64,000 bases of DNA, taken from assembly GCF_000835495.1 (NCBI RefSeq), contig NW_015622541.1:3844001-3908000 (forward strand). Direction: 5' to 3'. The notes beneath the pieces are model-generated. The model worked only from the letters and a program-made list of their open reading frames with translations, was not told the DNA's origin and ran no database searches. The stretch is from Cladophialophora immunda (Eukaryota; Ascomycota; Eurotiomycetes; Chaetothyriales; Herpotrichiellaceae). Shown here in pieces: positions 1 through 12,698 of this stretch (the stretch's first letter is position 1; each line of letters begins with the position of its first letter). The translations under genes and the position numbers were made by a program.

Positions 1-2008
1 ATCTTGGTGCGGAGGTTGAGGAGAGAGCGAGTGTGTGCATTTCCGGCGGGAAGAGTAGATCGATCAGGGAGACTGCTGTATCGTTCTTATCCTCCCTCGT
101 CTCCTCCTTTGCGCTCGCATATTCTGGTGCTAGCAGAACTACCGAAGGATCCAGAGCACCAACCACATTAGGACTCCCTTCAGCCTGGACTTGTGCTCTT
201 GCACCGATCCATTCCGAAAATTCGTCCTTCAACCAGTCCACCCCTACAGCCTTTAACGGCCAGACTTGCTGCGGAGGTGCTAGCGGAATGGGATGTGGCT
301 GCAACGCTGAGGTGCTCCTTGTGAGCCCCGTCTCTTCATCGATCCCTGGCGCTGGAGGCTCCGTATCCCCCAGCTCATCTTCAATTTCCGCCCAGTTGGT
401 ACTCAGCGTGTCTCCCCGGAGGGTTTGCGCAATGACCTGCAGGCGAATGAACGGATCGGGATACGCATGGAGCAGTTTTGTCGCGATATAATGTGCCGAG
501 TCACGGAGAGAAGGGTAAGGTGTGATGGGAAAGAGTTGGGTCAATGTACTGATCAACAGGAGAAATTTAGCTGGAGACGGCTGTGGTGTGGTGGGGGCAG
601 CAGAGACTGCCAGAGATTGTTTGTATAAGAGAGAAAGGAGCGAGTCCTGGAGTGGTGGCAGAGGTATTGAGGGGGTCGCGCTGAGAGGAAACGAGTGGGC
701 GATGAGCTTTGTGAGCTCGGAGGTGGTGAGCAGCGGTTTTGAATCGGACGGATTTATGTAAGATTGATAAGCGTGGAGGAAGATTACCCCCGCTCGTGGG
801 AATGGGATTTGAGATGGCGTGGTCGGGTATTCTGAAGGTGCATTATCCTTGTCATGGTAGGGATTCTCGAGGTCTTCATCCTCGTCCTCATGGACGAGCT
901 TTGTTATCTCTCGGTCTGCGTCGAGTTGCATCGACTTGCTAATTGAGAAGAACCGGGCTAATAGAGCGTCGCGTTCCTTCAATTCAGGTGTTTTGTCCCA
1001 GATCTCGGTTTCTGTCGGCCTCCCGGGCACGACTCTTCGTGGCTCGTAATACTCCCGTAGTCGAGCGGTCCAGGACATTGAGGGATAGTCGTGCGTTGCA
1101 AGCGAGGACATGTATTCATCCAAAACCTCAAGTAGTACCGCGTCAAGTAGTCGATAAATGATGGCCTTTTCACCTTGCGAAGGTTCATTGACCCCGGTAT
1201 CTTCCTCTTCAGCCTTGGCCTCCGGATCCGGCAAAGGAGCTGCCGTTGCAGGGACATCGTGAGGTGGTTTGCTTGAAGACGGTCCCTCACCTTGGGTGCT
1301 CGTGCGAGGAGGCAAGGGGGGCCGTTTTCTGCCAGCTATCTTTTCCAACATGGTCAAGAATGAGGAAGTAGTCACGGTCGAAATGGGTACCTGCCGATAA
1401 GCCCCTAGAGCGGCCGGCAGGGACGTTGCAAGGAAGCGACTAGGGAACTGTGTTTTGATCCTAGGATGGAGAATGCTCAGCATATTGAAGAGAGCCTGCA
1501 GCTTCAGTGCCTTGACTGATACTGTTTCCTGGACCATGCTCGATTCGCCGGCGGCTTTGTCAGTAGGAGCATCGGCGGGCATGCCTTGCAGAGTCATCTG
1601 TCCCAGGTGGACTCGAGGTGCTTCGCCAGGAAAGGTCGGCAGCTCGTCTTGATCATCTCTCTCGTCAAAGTCATCTTCATTGTCTGACACCTGGACTTCA
1701 TCACTCAACTTCTCTAGCTCTTCGGCGACGCGAACAACGACTTCTCTGGGATTGCCCCGTCGGGCGACAATCTCCAAGCATCGATTAGCCTCTTCAGGGG
1801 TTTCCTTCAACATAGGGAGAAGGAGCTTCAACAAATCCCATCCGATTTCCTCGGCGAGTTTGCCGTCATCGTCGCTGAGGAGTCTGCTCAATGTGGGAAG
1901 GTTCCGAGGGGTCAGTTGATACTCCAATAGAGTCAGGTAAGTCATGTAATCGGTGGCCGGAGGCAAGGCCGAGACAAGAGGATCTTCGGCGCCAGCTTGA
2001 GCGGCCAT
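1..2008 (-). CDS. YAP-binding / glomulin-like protein (Ybp family), 3' end outside the window
   Basis: The frame is open from the ATG at 2006-2008 to the left edge with no intron, giving about 669 residues without the C-terminus. The protein is mostly helical and acidic in places. It starts MAAQAGAEDPL and keeps the helix-rich N-terminal pattern I associate with the fungal YAP-binding/ALF4/glomulin family (Pfam Kinetochor_Ybp2). Members in budding yeast (Ybp1, Ybp2) bind the oxidative-stress factor Yap1 or the kinetochore; which role applies here cannot be told from sequence. There is no signal peptide or membrane segment. A low-complexity acidic and proline-rich stretch lies in the middle (about residues 190-250). 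The start was chosen as the first ATG of the long frame. Family assignment is from overall resemblance, so it is moderately secure; the coding call itself is strong. Confidence 0.7.
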   Translation of the reverse strand, partial: MAAQAGAEDPLVSALPPATDYMTYLTLLEYQLTPRNLPTLSRLLSDDDGKLAEEIGWDLLKLLLPMLKETPEEANRCLEIVARRGNPREVVVRVAEELEKLSDEVQVSDNEDDFDERDDQDELPTFPGEAPRVHLGQMTLQGMPADAPTDKAAGESSMVQETVSVKALKLQALFNMLSILHPRIKTQFPSRFLATSLPAALGAYRQVPISTVTTSSFLTMLEKIAGRKRPPLPPRTSTQGEGPSSSKPPHDVPATAAPLPDPEAKAEEEDTGVNEPSQGEKAIIYRLLDAVLLEVLDEYMSSLATHDYPSMSWTARLREYYEPRRVVPGRPTETEIWDKTPELKERDALLARFFSISKSMQLDADREITKLVHEDEDEDLENPYHDKDNAPSEYPTTPSQIPFPRAGVIFLHAYQSYINPSDSKPLLTTSELTKLIAHSFPLSATPSIPLPPLQDSLLSLLYKQSLAVSAAPTTPQPSPAKFLLLISTLTQLFPITPYPSLRDSAHYIATKLLHAYPDPFIRLQVIAQTLRGDTLSTNWAEIEDELGDTEPPAPGIDEETGLTRSTSALQPHPIPLAPPQQVWPLKAVGVDWLKDEFSEWIGARAQVQAEGSPNVVGALDPSVVLLAPEYASAKEETREDKNDTAVSLIDLLFPPEMHTLALSSTSAPR

Positions 2009-2592
2009 CATCTTGGGGACGGTGTCGGTTTTTTTTGCAGATAAACTGGGATTCTACTAGCTTTCCACGATTGAGGGGGCGGTCGGAGAGGGCACACGAG
2101 ATGGATTGGTACAGGCCGGATCAACCTTTGCAGAGGAGCTGAGGAGAGTCTAACGATGTCAGATGAGAGACGCAGCTCAGGCCATGAATGATGTGATGCC
2201 TGGGCCTCACACCGTCGTGGTTTGACAAGGTGATGGCTGATGGCTGATGGCACGAGGTGGTTGTTTGATGTGAAGTCCAAGTTGACATTCGCTGCGTCTT
2301 TGAACTGTCGTCATTTCACTTTCTTGGCAGCCACCGCATTCCGCATAATACCACATACTGCATACCACATATACCGACAACACCAGAGCACCCCTATCGA
2401 GCCTCTGTACTTGGGTACCTACTACTGCCAGCTATCCCACTGCCATTGACTCGCTCGTCCACTCCCTGCATGCCTCACTGTCACCCCGACTTCGATTCTT
2501 CCGTCCGAAAAGAAATGCAGGAATGTCATCGCAATCAAACGCGCATTGTTTACCCGGGATTGGCGCCCCCAAAGGACCTTCATCCTCTCTAC

Positions 2593-3185
2593 CTACATAA
2601 TCACCACAATTGCAACCATTTGATCGTTCCGGCTCTGGTTCTCAGCCTGGGCGCGCCTCGCGATAATAATACATGTGCTTCGTTTGATCTGGATACCCCA
2701 CCCAGCTGAGGATTGTGGCTTCGGTACCGAAACCCGAGCGTCGCAGGCTGAAAGGGAGCTGTTGTTGCTTGCACACCTGAGCCCGTCCCCTTGTCTCAAC
2801 GGTGCGTCACCTTCAGCGCGAAGTGGTCTTTCTCCGGATGGCAAGGTTCCTGAATAATGAACACGAGTACGAGGATCAGATTCTCGCAAAGACGGCGAAC
2901 GCCTTTCATCCGATTGCCTCTCGCATCGGAGAAATTCTTCCTTCGCATAGAAATTTCCCGGCTCTCCGACTACCTCGAAATTAATCTCCTTCACAGCCTC
3001 ATGAGAAGCGCGCGAGGTGGTCTTCCACAGCTGAGATGTCTCAAAAGAAGCACTGACAGCCCCAAGACCCCCCAGCACACTAGCCTCAGCCAGACATGGA
3101 TTGTGATTGCCACGTGGGTTTCCCCAAGAAATCACGAATTGAGATTTGAGTGGCGCAAGACTAGGGAAAATAAATGGCTTCTAGT
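2593..3185 (-). other. Long open frame without an ATG; unidentified, possible exon or relic
   Basis: About 197 codons are open on the minus strand, ending with a stop at 2593-2595. The first two thirds (3185 to about 2850) have protein-like composition and many G-starting codons; the last third is arginine- and serine-rich and less convincing. There is no ATG at the 5' end, so it would need an upstream exon or would have to be a remnant. I do not recognise the product. A chance open frame of this length is possible in 30 kb of non-coding DNA, so the call stays weak. Confidence 0.22.
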
Positions 3186-4840
3186 GCAGCCACCGCCGGT
3201 GCCACATCGGCCATTGCATTCGGTAGTCTGCTCAACCTTCGAAATGATACGGAGTACGACGCCAGCTCGAAGGGGCATGCTTTTAGTCCTGCTCTGGATG
3301 AAGCCCTAGTGACCCTAGGAAAGCCCACCCAGTCCGCGTGGGAAGATACAGGGTCAGGGGCATTAGACAAAGTTCCAGTTTTCGCCGTTGGAATTTGCTC
3401 CCACAGAACTAATCCAGGGTGCTCGAACACGTCTACACGGATTCGAAATTACATCTGGTAGGGATCTTGAACTGGCCTTCTTCTGGACCGCTTTTCCACA
3501 GACTCACTCGAGTGAAAGCAATGAGAAGGGCGCCTGTGTAGCCGGTGCAAACTCACCACCGATCGACGCAAGAACTGACACTTCTGTCGCAGGTCGGACG
3601 GAGCTTTTGCGGAGAATAATTGACGACCCGAAATGTACCCTGGCGGATCGAGCCTCTTTCTCGCTTGTCCGTCATCGATCCTAACTAGGCTCATGAGGCG
3701 CCGTCTTCGGAAACCTGGTGCGCCCGGCCTGAAGTTGAAGAAGCTTAACGACGATCTCTCCCCCAACTAGAAACCAATAGTGCCTTGATCGACGGCTGTT
3801 CTCCCGCACTTCAACTATTGAACACAAAATGAGATCACCGTCGAACTGACAAGAGCCGGGCTGGGTGTTTGCGGTGGTCCCTCCCACCTAGGCATGCATG
3901 CAAGTGCATAGGTATGGCGACGCCAGTTGGCTGACTGGCTTGAGAATGGTATGCCAGGGGGTCCTTATAGGCTACCGGATATGAGCTGCCAACCCCGGCA
4001 CGACAGGGAAAACAACAAGGATGGCCTCCACTCCGGCTTAGTACCAGCATTCCTACCAGCACAAGCACGAGTACGAGCTACAACATTGAATAGTTACTCC
4101 ATAGAGAGAGTGGGTTAGCTTATTGGTGAGGGCATCTTCCAATCCAGGGGCACGCGACGGTCACTCGCCTACTGCCGCAACAAAATTATTTATGGAACTC
4201 GTCCCAAGGAGAATATATCCCACATGGCCGAGCACAAACAAAATTCATTCCAGGGCCCAGGGGGGCCTATTCTCCAGGGAGTCCCAATTAGGGAGTTCAG
4301 GATCAGCCCAGCCGGAGGATTACCACCAAGCGAGAAACCAGCGCAGAGTGTCTCAACCAACAGGAGATTCCTCTCTGACTTCCGGATCCATTGGTATTGA
4401 TCCGAAACCCCTGGTCTGGCTGAAGCAGCAGAAGCATCTTGGACATGGCATTCTGGCCACTGGCCACCAGCCACCAGCAATGGCACGGACATCCAATCAC
4501 GCAGCCAACTCGTAGTAAACCCGACATCGATGGCAAATCCAAGCGACGAAAACCTCGAGTATCTGTGGCAGAAGCACGGCCGAGATCCGGGCATCATTAG
4601 CCACACCGATGCACAGGCATGCACGCCAACACCGACCTACTCGTATGCTTGCCTCCCAAGCGTCAGCTTGCCTAGGGATGGCTCTTGTGGCGGCATCTCC
4701 CGAGAGAAGAAAAGGAAAAAAAGGGGGCAATCAGTTCTAGGGTCCTGCCTACGCGGAAGAAATCGAAGGAAGATCCTCTTATCGATTGCGTCTATTCCAT
4801 CGGTTAGGGTTCCCCTGGTCGGTCCTGGAAATGCAGTGGC

Positions 4841-4879
4841 TGATGGTGATGGTGATGGTGATGATGGTGATGATGGTGA
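4841..4879. repeat. GATGGT microsatellite
   Basis: A tandem run of GATGGT and GATGAT units sits in the intergenic region. On the minus strand it would read as poly-histidine, but no convincing gene encloses it. Confidence 0.8.
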
Positions 4880-7102
4880 GAAGAAGAATGAAAGACCCAG
4901 CACAGCACAGGGTGTCTGCTCATCATTATTGAATCCACGTCGGGCCCCCGCCGCGGATGCCTAAAAAGCCAAAGCCCGATTGACGCCAAAACAAGAAGAA
5001 CAAAAAGAAAAAGGTCTCAGTGACTCTGCAACTTGTCAGTAGGATTTGTGGGACCTCGAGTCCACCGCGGAGGTTCGTAGCTCGTCATCGGGTGGTACAA
5101 CTGTGACTATTTCTGGCCAAATGCAGCCCGGTAGTCAATACCTTGAGATTGGCAGAACGACATCAGATCCCCGACTCATGCGAGCATTGCTGTTCAGTGT
5201 TCACCCCTTTGGACACTGGGTCGAATGCCCCCTGGGCCCTGGTCGAACCATGGCCCCAGGTAGGCGAACTACTTCCTGCTTCCTCGCAACAAGGCAAAAA
5301 ACCTGCCACCCGGGGTCTCTTGGGGGCCAATACTTTACCCTCTCTTGTTGCATGATGGGAATGCCCGTCATTGATTCGGTCGTTTCGGGCAGAAGCCGTC
5401 TGGTCTTGTCTCTCCCCTGTTTCTCCATGTCTGCGACGCTGTCGCCAATCGACGTTGCTATCAAGGCTCCGTTTTCAACGGCCGGCCTTGCCCAATTGCT
5501 CGACCAAGACCAGCCTCTGTCCGGCCAATGGTGAGAACCTTGAGCCCTGAGCTTTGGGGGAGAATTCGGGCAAACCAGACTCTTGATTGGCATGCCAGAA
5601 GTTGTTTCTTCCGTGGTTTCTGCAGAACACCACCCGGGTTGGGGAATTTCCCTGACAATCCTTTGATTGGGCCCCGGACTCGGGCGAAGCTTACCTGTAC
5701 AAGTATGCTTTGGAGTGCTTGGTCAGGTTGGCCACCCTTTGCGCCTACCTGCGCCTGTCTGAAACTCTGAAGCCAACCAGGTAGGCTGTGCTCACCCAGG
5801 GCAAGCCATTTCGTATAGCTGGCCTCATATTCCCCGCCAGCCTGGGGGGCGGATTGTGGCTGGTGCCATCGCGTCGCTGGCTTGCCGAGACACCACTATC
5901 TGGTGCCACCGACCTAGAGATGCACACCATGGCACCGTGGCTCTCGCGACGGGCGGCGAAACATTGTCCACACAACCCTGCGGATTATAGGATGTCGCAA
6001 TTGACAGCGGCAGACGGGGCCAAGTGTCCGCTCCGATGCAAAAGCTAATGCATACCTTTTCAGCTTCTCAGCTTCCTGGATCCCTGGATCTCATCGAGGG
6101 AGTGGGCTTCGCATCCATCCCAGTGTGGAGCTTTTAACCGGGACTATTGGGCCAGTACTCCGTTCTACTGCCTCTGAATAGAGCTGATCGCCGTCACGGT
6201 TCACGAACATGAGGAAATTTGTCTGCTGCTCAGGTTCCCGCTTTGTCTCTACATGGCCCAGAGGCTGCTGCCCTTGCATACAGATGAACAAGTCTACGAC
6301 CGCATTGGCCCGCGTCTCTCACTGTGAGTTCGCTTCTCTGGTCCTGTCATGACTTCCGGATCATATCCGCCGAGTCTTGATCTTCCTACTTCAACTCTTC
6401 GTGGACCACGGACCACTGAGTCCAGACGTTCCTTTCTCGAATTGAAGCCCAGTGATTCGCTCTTGCCCGGCTGGCGTGCAGTGCCCTCTGGTTTGGCCCG
6501 ACCCTGACGACCTCCGAACTTCTGTTCAATCCTTTAAACCCTCGACGACGGGCATCTGTACTTGTTATCATTCTGTTTGGTCAATATTGGTTGGATATCG
6601 AATTGGGGGCCAGAAGGGGAATCTGGCAGACCTGATCAGGTAGGCAACACAACTCTTGGTGGATATGTTGTGTCCAAGTTCTCGCTCAGTCCATTGGGTC
6701 TTGACGCAGTACACTGACTTGGGCCAAAAGCACTTGCAACGGACATCTAAATAAGCGTCGGAGGTACATTCGGTACATGGTCGAGGCAGAGTCTCTCTGA
6801 ATTCGACACGGTGTCTGAGCACGGACATTCTGAAGGGAAAAGCCGCATTGCAGTCAGTGGACCATTGTTCCGTCGACGCAGATCTGGGGAAGGCGAAAGG
6901 GAAACGGGCGGTCTATGCGATCTTCGAACGAGCTCCGTGGGAAACGAACCTGATGCAGCATTCACGCCCACCTCAGTTCCCTCTCTGTCCGTCCTTCAAG
7001 AAACACCGATCCAGCCTCGACAACTCGAGATTCACCATAGACCACCTCACTCTGCCGAAGCCAGTCGCCGCGCCCGTTTGGGCATCTCTCCCCACCCCTC
7101 CC

Positions 7103-8331
7103 ATGTCCGGTTCTCCTCCACCGGAACCCTCTGCTGAACCTGCCCAGATTGCCGGTCGAAGAAGAAAGCGATCTCGATCTTATACCCCTCCAACAACCGC
7201 AATCACGACGGCGGCAGTTGTTGCCTCGCCTGTTGCGCCTTTAGACGCCACGGTTCCTCGGCCAAGTGCGATATCAAGAGGTGGGGAGACCATTGCCGAA
7301 CTTGCTGTCCAGCCGGGACCGTATGCGCTGAACTATCCGCTCCCTCCAGCGTCGTATCAGTCTGCGTCGAGCTTACCCTCAACGTCCATCAGCGGCCCAT
7401 CGCCTCGTTTGGCACTGAGCCCTGTTTCCCCCCGCGCTACGCGAAAACCAAAGGCGCACGTCGCATCGGCTTGCGTGAATTGCAAGAAGAAGCATCTGAG
7501 ATGTGACAGCAGTCGCCCATGTCGGAGATGTGTACAGAGCGGCAAAGAGGTGCGCCGATTGTGGAACTTCCGCCCAGTTAACCGAGCTGATGACTTTTAT
7601 TCCAGGACTCGTGCATAGATGTCGAGCACAAGAAGAGGGGACGTCCCCCACTGAAACCAGAGGATGCTTCTGCAAGACGACCCTTTGAAGCAGCATTGAC
7701 TCCCTTGACCGGCCGCTTGGGAGAACCGTCGAGGAGATTCGGCGATCCGCCAATATATCCCCCAACAGTAGGATACCCACCGCTCAGGCCATATGCTGCG
7801 ACTACTCCTCGAGTGGGACAACCAAGATCGTCAGTCTTCGCTTTACACGCTGCGCCATCGATCTCGCCGAGCCTAGCAATGGCTGAAGGGACATTTGTAC
7901 CTCCATCCTCTCGTCAATACCATGGCGGGATTGCTCCCATGCCGGGGCAAACATCCGCGTCCTACAGCCCTCCTCAACCAGAATCCACCTTCCGATCGAT
8001 GAGCTACAGCGGTGGTTACAACTACCCGTCCCTTCAGGGGCAGGTGGGACCTCCTAGTTACTACAACCCCAACCCTATCTTTCCTCGCCCTCCGTCATCC
8101 TTGTCCTCTGAACAGCTGCCGCCAATGAGCACATCATCTAGCCTTCAGTTACCGCCAATCCTGCCAGCGCCTCCGGCCCCGATCGACCCGGCGATTGTGC
8201 AGCAGCTTCCCCAACAAACTCTGCCGTCTCCCCGAGGGCAGCAGGGAGGCAGAAACGAAGGGACACAAGAACCAGATCCGAAAAGACCGAAGATGGATAT
8301 CCAGGGAATCCTCGGTCCCCGAAACGAATAA
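7103..8331 (+). CDS. Zn(II)2Cys6 transcription factor
   Basis: Two exons (7103-7549, 7606-8331) encode about 390 residues of a nuclear DNA-binding regulator. The binuclear zinc cluster has cysteines at 124, 127, 134, 140, 143 and 152 (spacing 2-6-5-2-8), followed by a basic KKRGRPPLK stretch that can act as linker and nuclear signal. A 56 nt intron (7550-7605, GTGCGC...CCAG) falls in phase 0 between the fifth and sixth cysteines, so splicing completes the cluster. The rest is low-complexity proline, serine and tyrosine-rich sequence; I see no fungal-specific middle homology domain, which makes it shorter than many members of the class. The frame is open upstream to 6848, which has an in-frame ATG, but that leader does not look conserved and 7103 is preferred. 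Target genes cannot be inferred. The C-terminus carries a second basic patch (KRPK). Confidence 0.85.
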
Positions 8332-9697
8332 GCTGGACGTCTGCCTATGGGGACGCTGGGGGCCATGCCAGGAAGGACCACGATTTCAGTCGCACATATT
8401 CTACGAATTATTTTCCTTTGTTAAATGAAGCAACGAGCGCCTGGGGGGGATCTGGAGCATAACCTTCTGGTTCTCACAGTTCTAAATTCTGTACAATTAT
8501 CTTCTTAATCAGGCACAACGCGGTCTGTGCGGGACACGGAACAGATTGTACCTTTCTAACGGATGCAAGAGCATGAGAAACGGCAGAAGAAATCTACGTA
8601 CCTTTTCGAAATGAGGGACAAATTACACGGACACGAAGACAAAGTTCGGGCTAGTGATTGGAAGTGCGCAGATCAATTTCGACTCACGCGCAACGAATCT
8701 CATACCAAGGCCTTTCGATAGCCAGTCTATACACGTGGTCAACAGCACAGCATAGAATTTACATGAAGTCGGTGGACATTGTGGCCATTCAGCTGCGTAT
8801 GCCATGAAGCCCGGTCGCTGGGCCTCATGACCATACCATTTCTTTGATGCAACGAGCAAAATCGTGACTTTTTCCTTTGTGGCAGGGTCGTCATCTGGGT
8901 CGATTGACGAATACATTATGGTGACGAGGACAGCGATCTTGGGGCAATTTGGCAACTCTGAAATACGGAGGACGGAGCATGGACAGAGTCGCTGTTAAAA
9001 ACGATATGCGTTTATGCATTGGATAATCATTGTGACGGCCTCTCTCCTAGTTGGATAATGGTTGGAAACGACTTTGTGTCGGGGGAAACGACTCTCGAAG
9101 CAGGCAGGCAGACCCTCTGTCTGGTACGACATATTTATGGAGGGCCGGGAAAGGACAAGCAAAAATTCGAGAGGATCTACTACTACTATATTTCATTATG
9201 GAGGCACGGTGGAGGCGGTTTTCCTGTAGAAACAACGAATCACGACCACGGCCCCTGGTTGGGCCTGGTTTTCTCTACCCATTTCTCAATCCTAGCGATG
9301 CTGGTGCGGTTTCGTTGGATTGGGTCCGAAGTGCCTATACCTCATGGACCAGTATGTGAGACAGTAGGGGGGATATTGGCGGAGTTTCACTTGTCTTGCT
9401 CGGAACTGCATGTCCTCATACTAAAGCGGGAGGGAGAGAGCGAGGGAGGGAAGGGATTCCTCGACACCAAGTTGTGCCAAGTGATGTAGATGACATGTAA
9501 TTGGATACTTAGAGAGCCATAGGTCAATGTCCGCGGGTGGCAACACAAGCACAAGTTCAAATGTGCTTGCTGCTAATGGTATACATGCCACTAGCTGATC
9601 CGCGAAGCTCCTGGGGTAACGCTGTGAGCAGGCTTGGGTTCTTCCGCGAACATATAGCATTCAGTATTAGCGGAGGACAAGACCAAGCTCCAGTAGC
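8332..9697. other. Convergent intergenic region
   Basis: The 3' ends of the Zn2Cys6 gene and of DBP4 face each other here. A minus-strand frame at 8623-8955 resembles no family and is probably chance. I see no other signal. Confidence 0.5.
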
Positions 9698-12331
9698 CTA
9701 GCCAGTCGCGAGAAGACCAGAGGCCAACGCCTCCAGATCCTCCAGGGTCTGCGGCTGCTGAGCTGCGGCGGCGAGGCGATGGTCCCCCTTCTTCGTCTTC
9801 TTGGTCTTTGTCGTCTTGTCCCTCTTCGTCGTCGCGGTCGCGTCTTGGTCGTCATGATCATCGTCAGACGCAGACGGCGAGTCTTGGAACCATTTCTTCT
9901 GGCGCTTCGGTTTGGGCCCGGGTGGAGGGGATTGAGATTGGAGAGGAGGCTCATCTCCAGCATCGGCTCCAGCTCCGGCTGGGGCGTCGACTTCGTCTTC
10001 GTACGGAACGAGTTGGACACCGTATCCTCGCTCGTCGTCTCCGTCGAGGTCTGCTTCCCTACCATGACCCGCCCGCTGCTGTCGTTCCCTCTCCTTCCGT
10101 TTCTCCTTCTTCTCCCTCCTCTTGCCCCGCGCGATCTCCTTGTCCACGAGATCGGCCTCCCTTGCTCTCTCGGCCTCTCTCTCCAAGAACGCCCGCCTCT
10201 CCTCGTCTGCCGCCGTGAACTCGGCTTCATCCTGGTATGCCTTCTTGTCCTTTGGCGTATCGCTGTCAGAGTCGAAAGTCAAGTGGGACCCGCGCCCGCG
10301 GTACTTGAGGAGCCTCTTCTTCGAGGCCAGAAGCTTCTCGCGCCGGTGCGAGTCTATTGTTAACGCTGGCGCGTCTGGGTTGGTGGAGAGCTGGACGCTT
10401 CTCGGTTCGAGGGAGGAGCTGGAGTTCGGTTTTCCTTTCGTTCGTTTCGTCGACGAGGGTGGCTGAGAGGTACTTCTCGACGAGGCCGAGTCGCCATCAC
10501 TGTCCTGGTCGAGACCTGAGTCGCCGGCCTCGAAGCGGCGTTTTACTGAGAGGAAATCGTCCACATCGTCATTGGCGGCGGGGCGGTCATCGTCTGCTGC
10601 TTTCGTTTTGGATGCCCCATCATCTTCCTCGTCGTCTTCAATCAATTTCGTGTAATGCTCGGCCAGGACGTCCTGGTTGCGCCGTTCAAACATGCGGTCG
10701 TATTTCGTCCTGACTCCCCCATTCCGTTGTTTTTGTTTGGATCTCGGCGCGTCCTCAGCATCAGTCTCATCGCTGCTCGATTCCAGTGCAGCCAGTAGTT
10801 GTCTCGGGGCATTTTTCTTGGCTTTTGCATCCTCCCCTTTGACAAACTTCACACGAGGTGCACCAGGAAGGCCCAAACTCGCCGCGAAAGCTTCCAAATC
10901 GAGCTTTTTCAGATTGAACGTCTCTTTGTCCTTCTGGATGTGTACACTACGCACATAACTAATGAAGGCTTTCTGCCCCAAATACTTCAATTCGGGATCC
11001 TTGAAACACATATTCTGTAGTTGGTTGCGGATGGTCTGCTGCATTTTCTTCTGGCGCACATTGATCTTCTCGGGGCTGACTTTCTTTCTCGCTAGCGCGT
11101 TCAGCATGCCTTCTTCTTCGCTCGGATCCAGGAATAACACGGCCCGGCCATCGTGCTCGAACCGTGCTGTTCGTCCCACCCTGTGAATATAGGTGTCAGC
11201 GTCTTCAGGACAGTCGACCTGGACAACCCAGTCAACGGCAGGGAAGTCCAATCCTCGGGCAGCCACATCCGTTGAGAACAAGCATACGTATTTACTGTTA
11301 GAGTATTTCGTAGTGATCTCAACTCGTGCCGTCTGTTTTTGTCGTCCATGCAGGTGAAGCAAGGGAATACCAGGCTGGAGGTGACGGAAAGCTTCGTACA
11401 CAAAGCGAACCTGCTTGCCGCTGCTTAAGAAGACAAGGATTTTCTTTTTGACGTTGGCACGAATAAACGACCACAAGGTATCGAGCTTTTCCGGCAGCGG
11501 AGTGACGACGTAGTTTTGTTGCAGAGAGGAAGGCGTAGCGCTGTCGGCCGCTTCGTGGACGGAGACGAATTCTGGTTCTTTCAAATTCAGCCTCGCAAGA
11601 TCAGAGACCTTCTTGGTCTGAGTGGCGCTGAACATGAGAGTCTGCCTGTCTGGGGGAAGGTGCTCGAGCAGAGCGTCAATGGTCTGCTTGAACCCCATGT
11701 CCATAATCCTGTCCGCCTCGTCCAGTACCAGCATTTGTAAATTTCCAATGTCCAATTCCGCCGTCTGGTCCATGTGCTGTAACATCCTCCCCGGCGTCGC
11801 GACCAGAATGTTCATACGTCCGAGTCGTTCTCTCTCTTCTTGTAGACTCTTGCCTCCGATCACCAAGCCAGCGGAGAACGTGTGGTTGCGGCCAACTTTC
11901 CGCAGGACCTCGAAGATCTGGATGGCCAATTCTCGAGTGGGTGAGAGTATCAGTGCTCCCAAGCCATCGTAGTCCGTCCATCTCTTACGGTAGAGGTTCT
12001 CTAGAACAGGTACCAGAAATGCCAGTGTCTTGCCCGACCCCGTTTTGGCAGCGCCTAGGATATCCTCACCCTGCAATGCCAGCGGGATGGTTCTGCTTTG
12101 GATGGTAGTCAGGGTTTTGAAGTGTGAAGCTGCAAGCCCATCTTGAGTTGCTTGACTCAATGGGAGGTCGACGAAATTCTCGGGCGGAGGCGCAGATTTC
12201 GGATCGAAGTCGGTTACCCGCTGTGCGAGGGTCTCGAGATCTTCCTCTTCTCGTTTGCGTTTGAGCACTCTGGGCCTCTGGAAATCCTTCTTCGGGGCCT
12301 TTGCACCTCTCCGATGCCCCTGAGGCCCCAT
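9698..12331 (-). CDS. DBP4: ATP-dependent RNA helicase Dbp4/Hca4 (DDX10 family)
   Basis: This intronless gene encodes 877 residues of a nucleolar DEAD-box helicase needed, in yeast, for 18S rRNA maturation and release of U14 snoRNA. Visible motifs are the Q-motif region with TTIQ (about 75-78), Walker [10 protein letters not shown] (94-102), PTREL (131-135), DEAD (204-207), SAT (235-237) and HRVGRTAR (383-390). After the two RecA folds comes the Dbp4-type C-terminal extension. It is long, charged and rich in Lys/Glu and Ser/Asp, with many GC-rich codons near 9.7-10.6 kb. Length and the conserved N-terminus (a basic [11 protein letters not shown] stretch) fit the Dbp4 family rather than Has1 or Dbp10. 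It is divergent from the J-protein gene, with only 367 bp between the starts. Confidence 0.96.
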   Translation of the reverse strand: MGPQGHRRGAKAPKKDFQRPRVLKRKREEEDLETLAQRVTDFDPKSAPPPENFVDLPLSQATQDGLAASHFKTLTTIQSRTIPLALQGEDILGAAKTGSGKTLAFLVPVLENLYRKRWTDYDGLGALILSPTRELAIQIFEVLRKVGRNHTFSAGLVIGGKSLQEERERLGRMNILVATPGRMLQHMDQTAELDIGNLQMLVLDEADRIMDMGFKQTIDALLEHLPPDRQTLMFSATQTKKVSDLARLNLKEPEFVSVHEAADSATPSSLQQNYVVTPLPEKLDTLWSFIRANVKKKILVFLSSGKQVRFVYEAFRHLQPGIPLLHLHGRQKQTARVEITTKYSNSKYVCLFSTDVAARGLDFPAVDWVVQVDCPEDADTYIHRVGRTARFEHDGRAVLFLDPSEEEGMLNALARKKVSPEKINVRQKKMQQTIRNQLQNMCFKDPELKYLGQKAFISYVRSVHIQKDKETFNLKKLDLEAFAASLGLPGAPRVKFVKGEDAKAKKNAPRQLLAALESSSDETDAEDAPRSKQKQRNGGVRTKYDRMFERRNQDVLAEHYTKLIEDDEEDDGASKTKAADDDRPAANDDVDDFLSVKRRFEAGDSGLDQDSDGDSASSRSTSQPPSSTKRTKGKPNSSSSLEPRSVQLSTNPDAPALTIDSHRREKLLASKKRLLKYRGRGSHLTFDSDSDTPKDKKAYQDEAEFTAADEERRAFLEREAERAREADLVDKEIARGKRREKKEKRKERERQQRAGHGREADLDGDDERGYGVQLVPYEDEVDAPAGAGADAGDEPPLQSQSPPPGPKPKRQKKWFQDSPSASDDDHDDQDATATTKRDKTTKTKKTKKGDHRLAAAAQQPQTLEDLEALASGLLATG

Positions 12332-12698
12332 CGCAATGGTGTGAAGACTGCGTCTGGGTCAGTGTTGTATGGAGGGTTGTGCAGAGTGGTCGCGGCTCAA
12401 ATAATTTTTGTGATCATGTGACAAGGTGCGTTATCGATAGCCGGGAAAACGTCGGCAAGCCTTGTCGGAACAGCTTCCTGATCGAGCGGGGCGACGAGCC
12501 TCTTCAACGTCTGTTACGCCTTTGTCGCCGCTCGGGTTTCAGCGAAGTACAGTTGCTATTCAGCCCGATAAATATCCCGTATTCTCAGTCAAAGTTGCTG
12601 CTCTCCTCTCATCAATTCGCTCGCTTCTGACACAAAATTTGTCCCCAGAAAGTGAAGATCTTGATAGTCATCGGTAAGCTACATACTATCAGCCCGCC
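12332..12698. promoter_or_regulatory. Shared divergent promoter of DBP4 and the DNAJC8-type gene
   Basis: The 367 bp between the two ATGs must carry both promoters and both leaders. No TATA box or known operator stands out. Confidence 0.5.

Larger units (their letters stand above)
2009..7102. other. 5.1 kb gene-poor interval
   Basis: No recognisable gene lies here. It separates two divergent genes, so it holds both promoters and perhaps a long leader for the Zn2Cys6 gene. A long minus-strand open frame at 2593-3185 and a GATGGT microsatellite at 4841-4879 are listed separately. The other open frames are short, lack a good ATG, or overlap on both strands. Confidence 0.5.

Noticed and set aside
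3174..3461. Plus-strand frame starting with ATG, 95 codons
   Set aside because: The opposite strand is equally open, and composition does not favour it.
5046..5534. Plus-strand frame of 162 codons
   Set aside because: It starts at TTG, has no ATG near the 5' end and shows no motif.
9779..10466. Long plus-strand frames
   Set aside because: They are shadows of the charged, GC-rich C-terminal part of DBP4 on the other strand.
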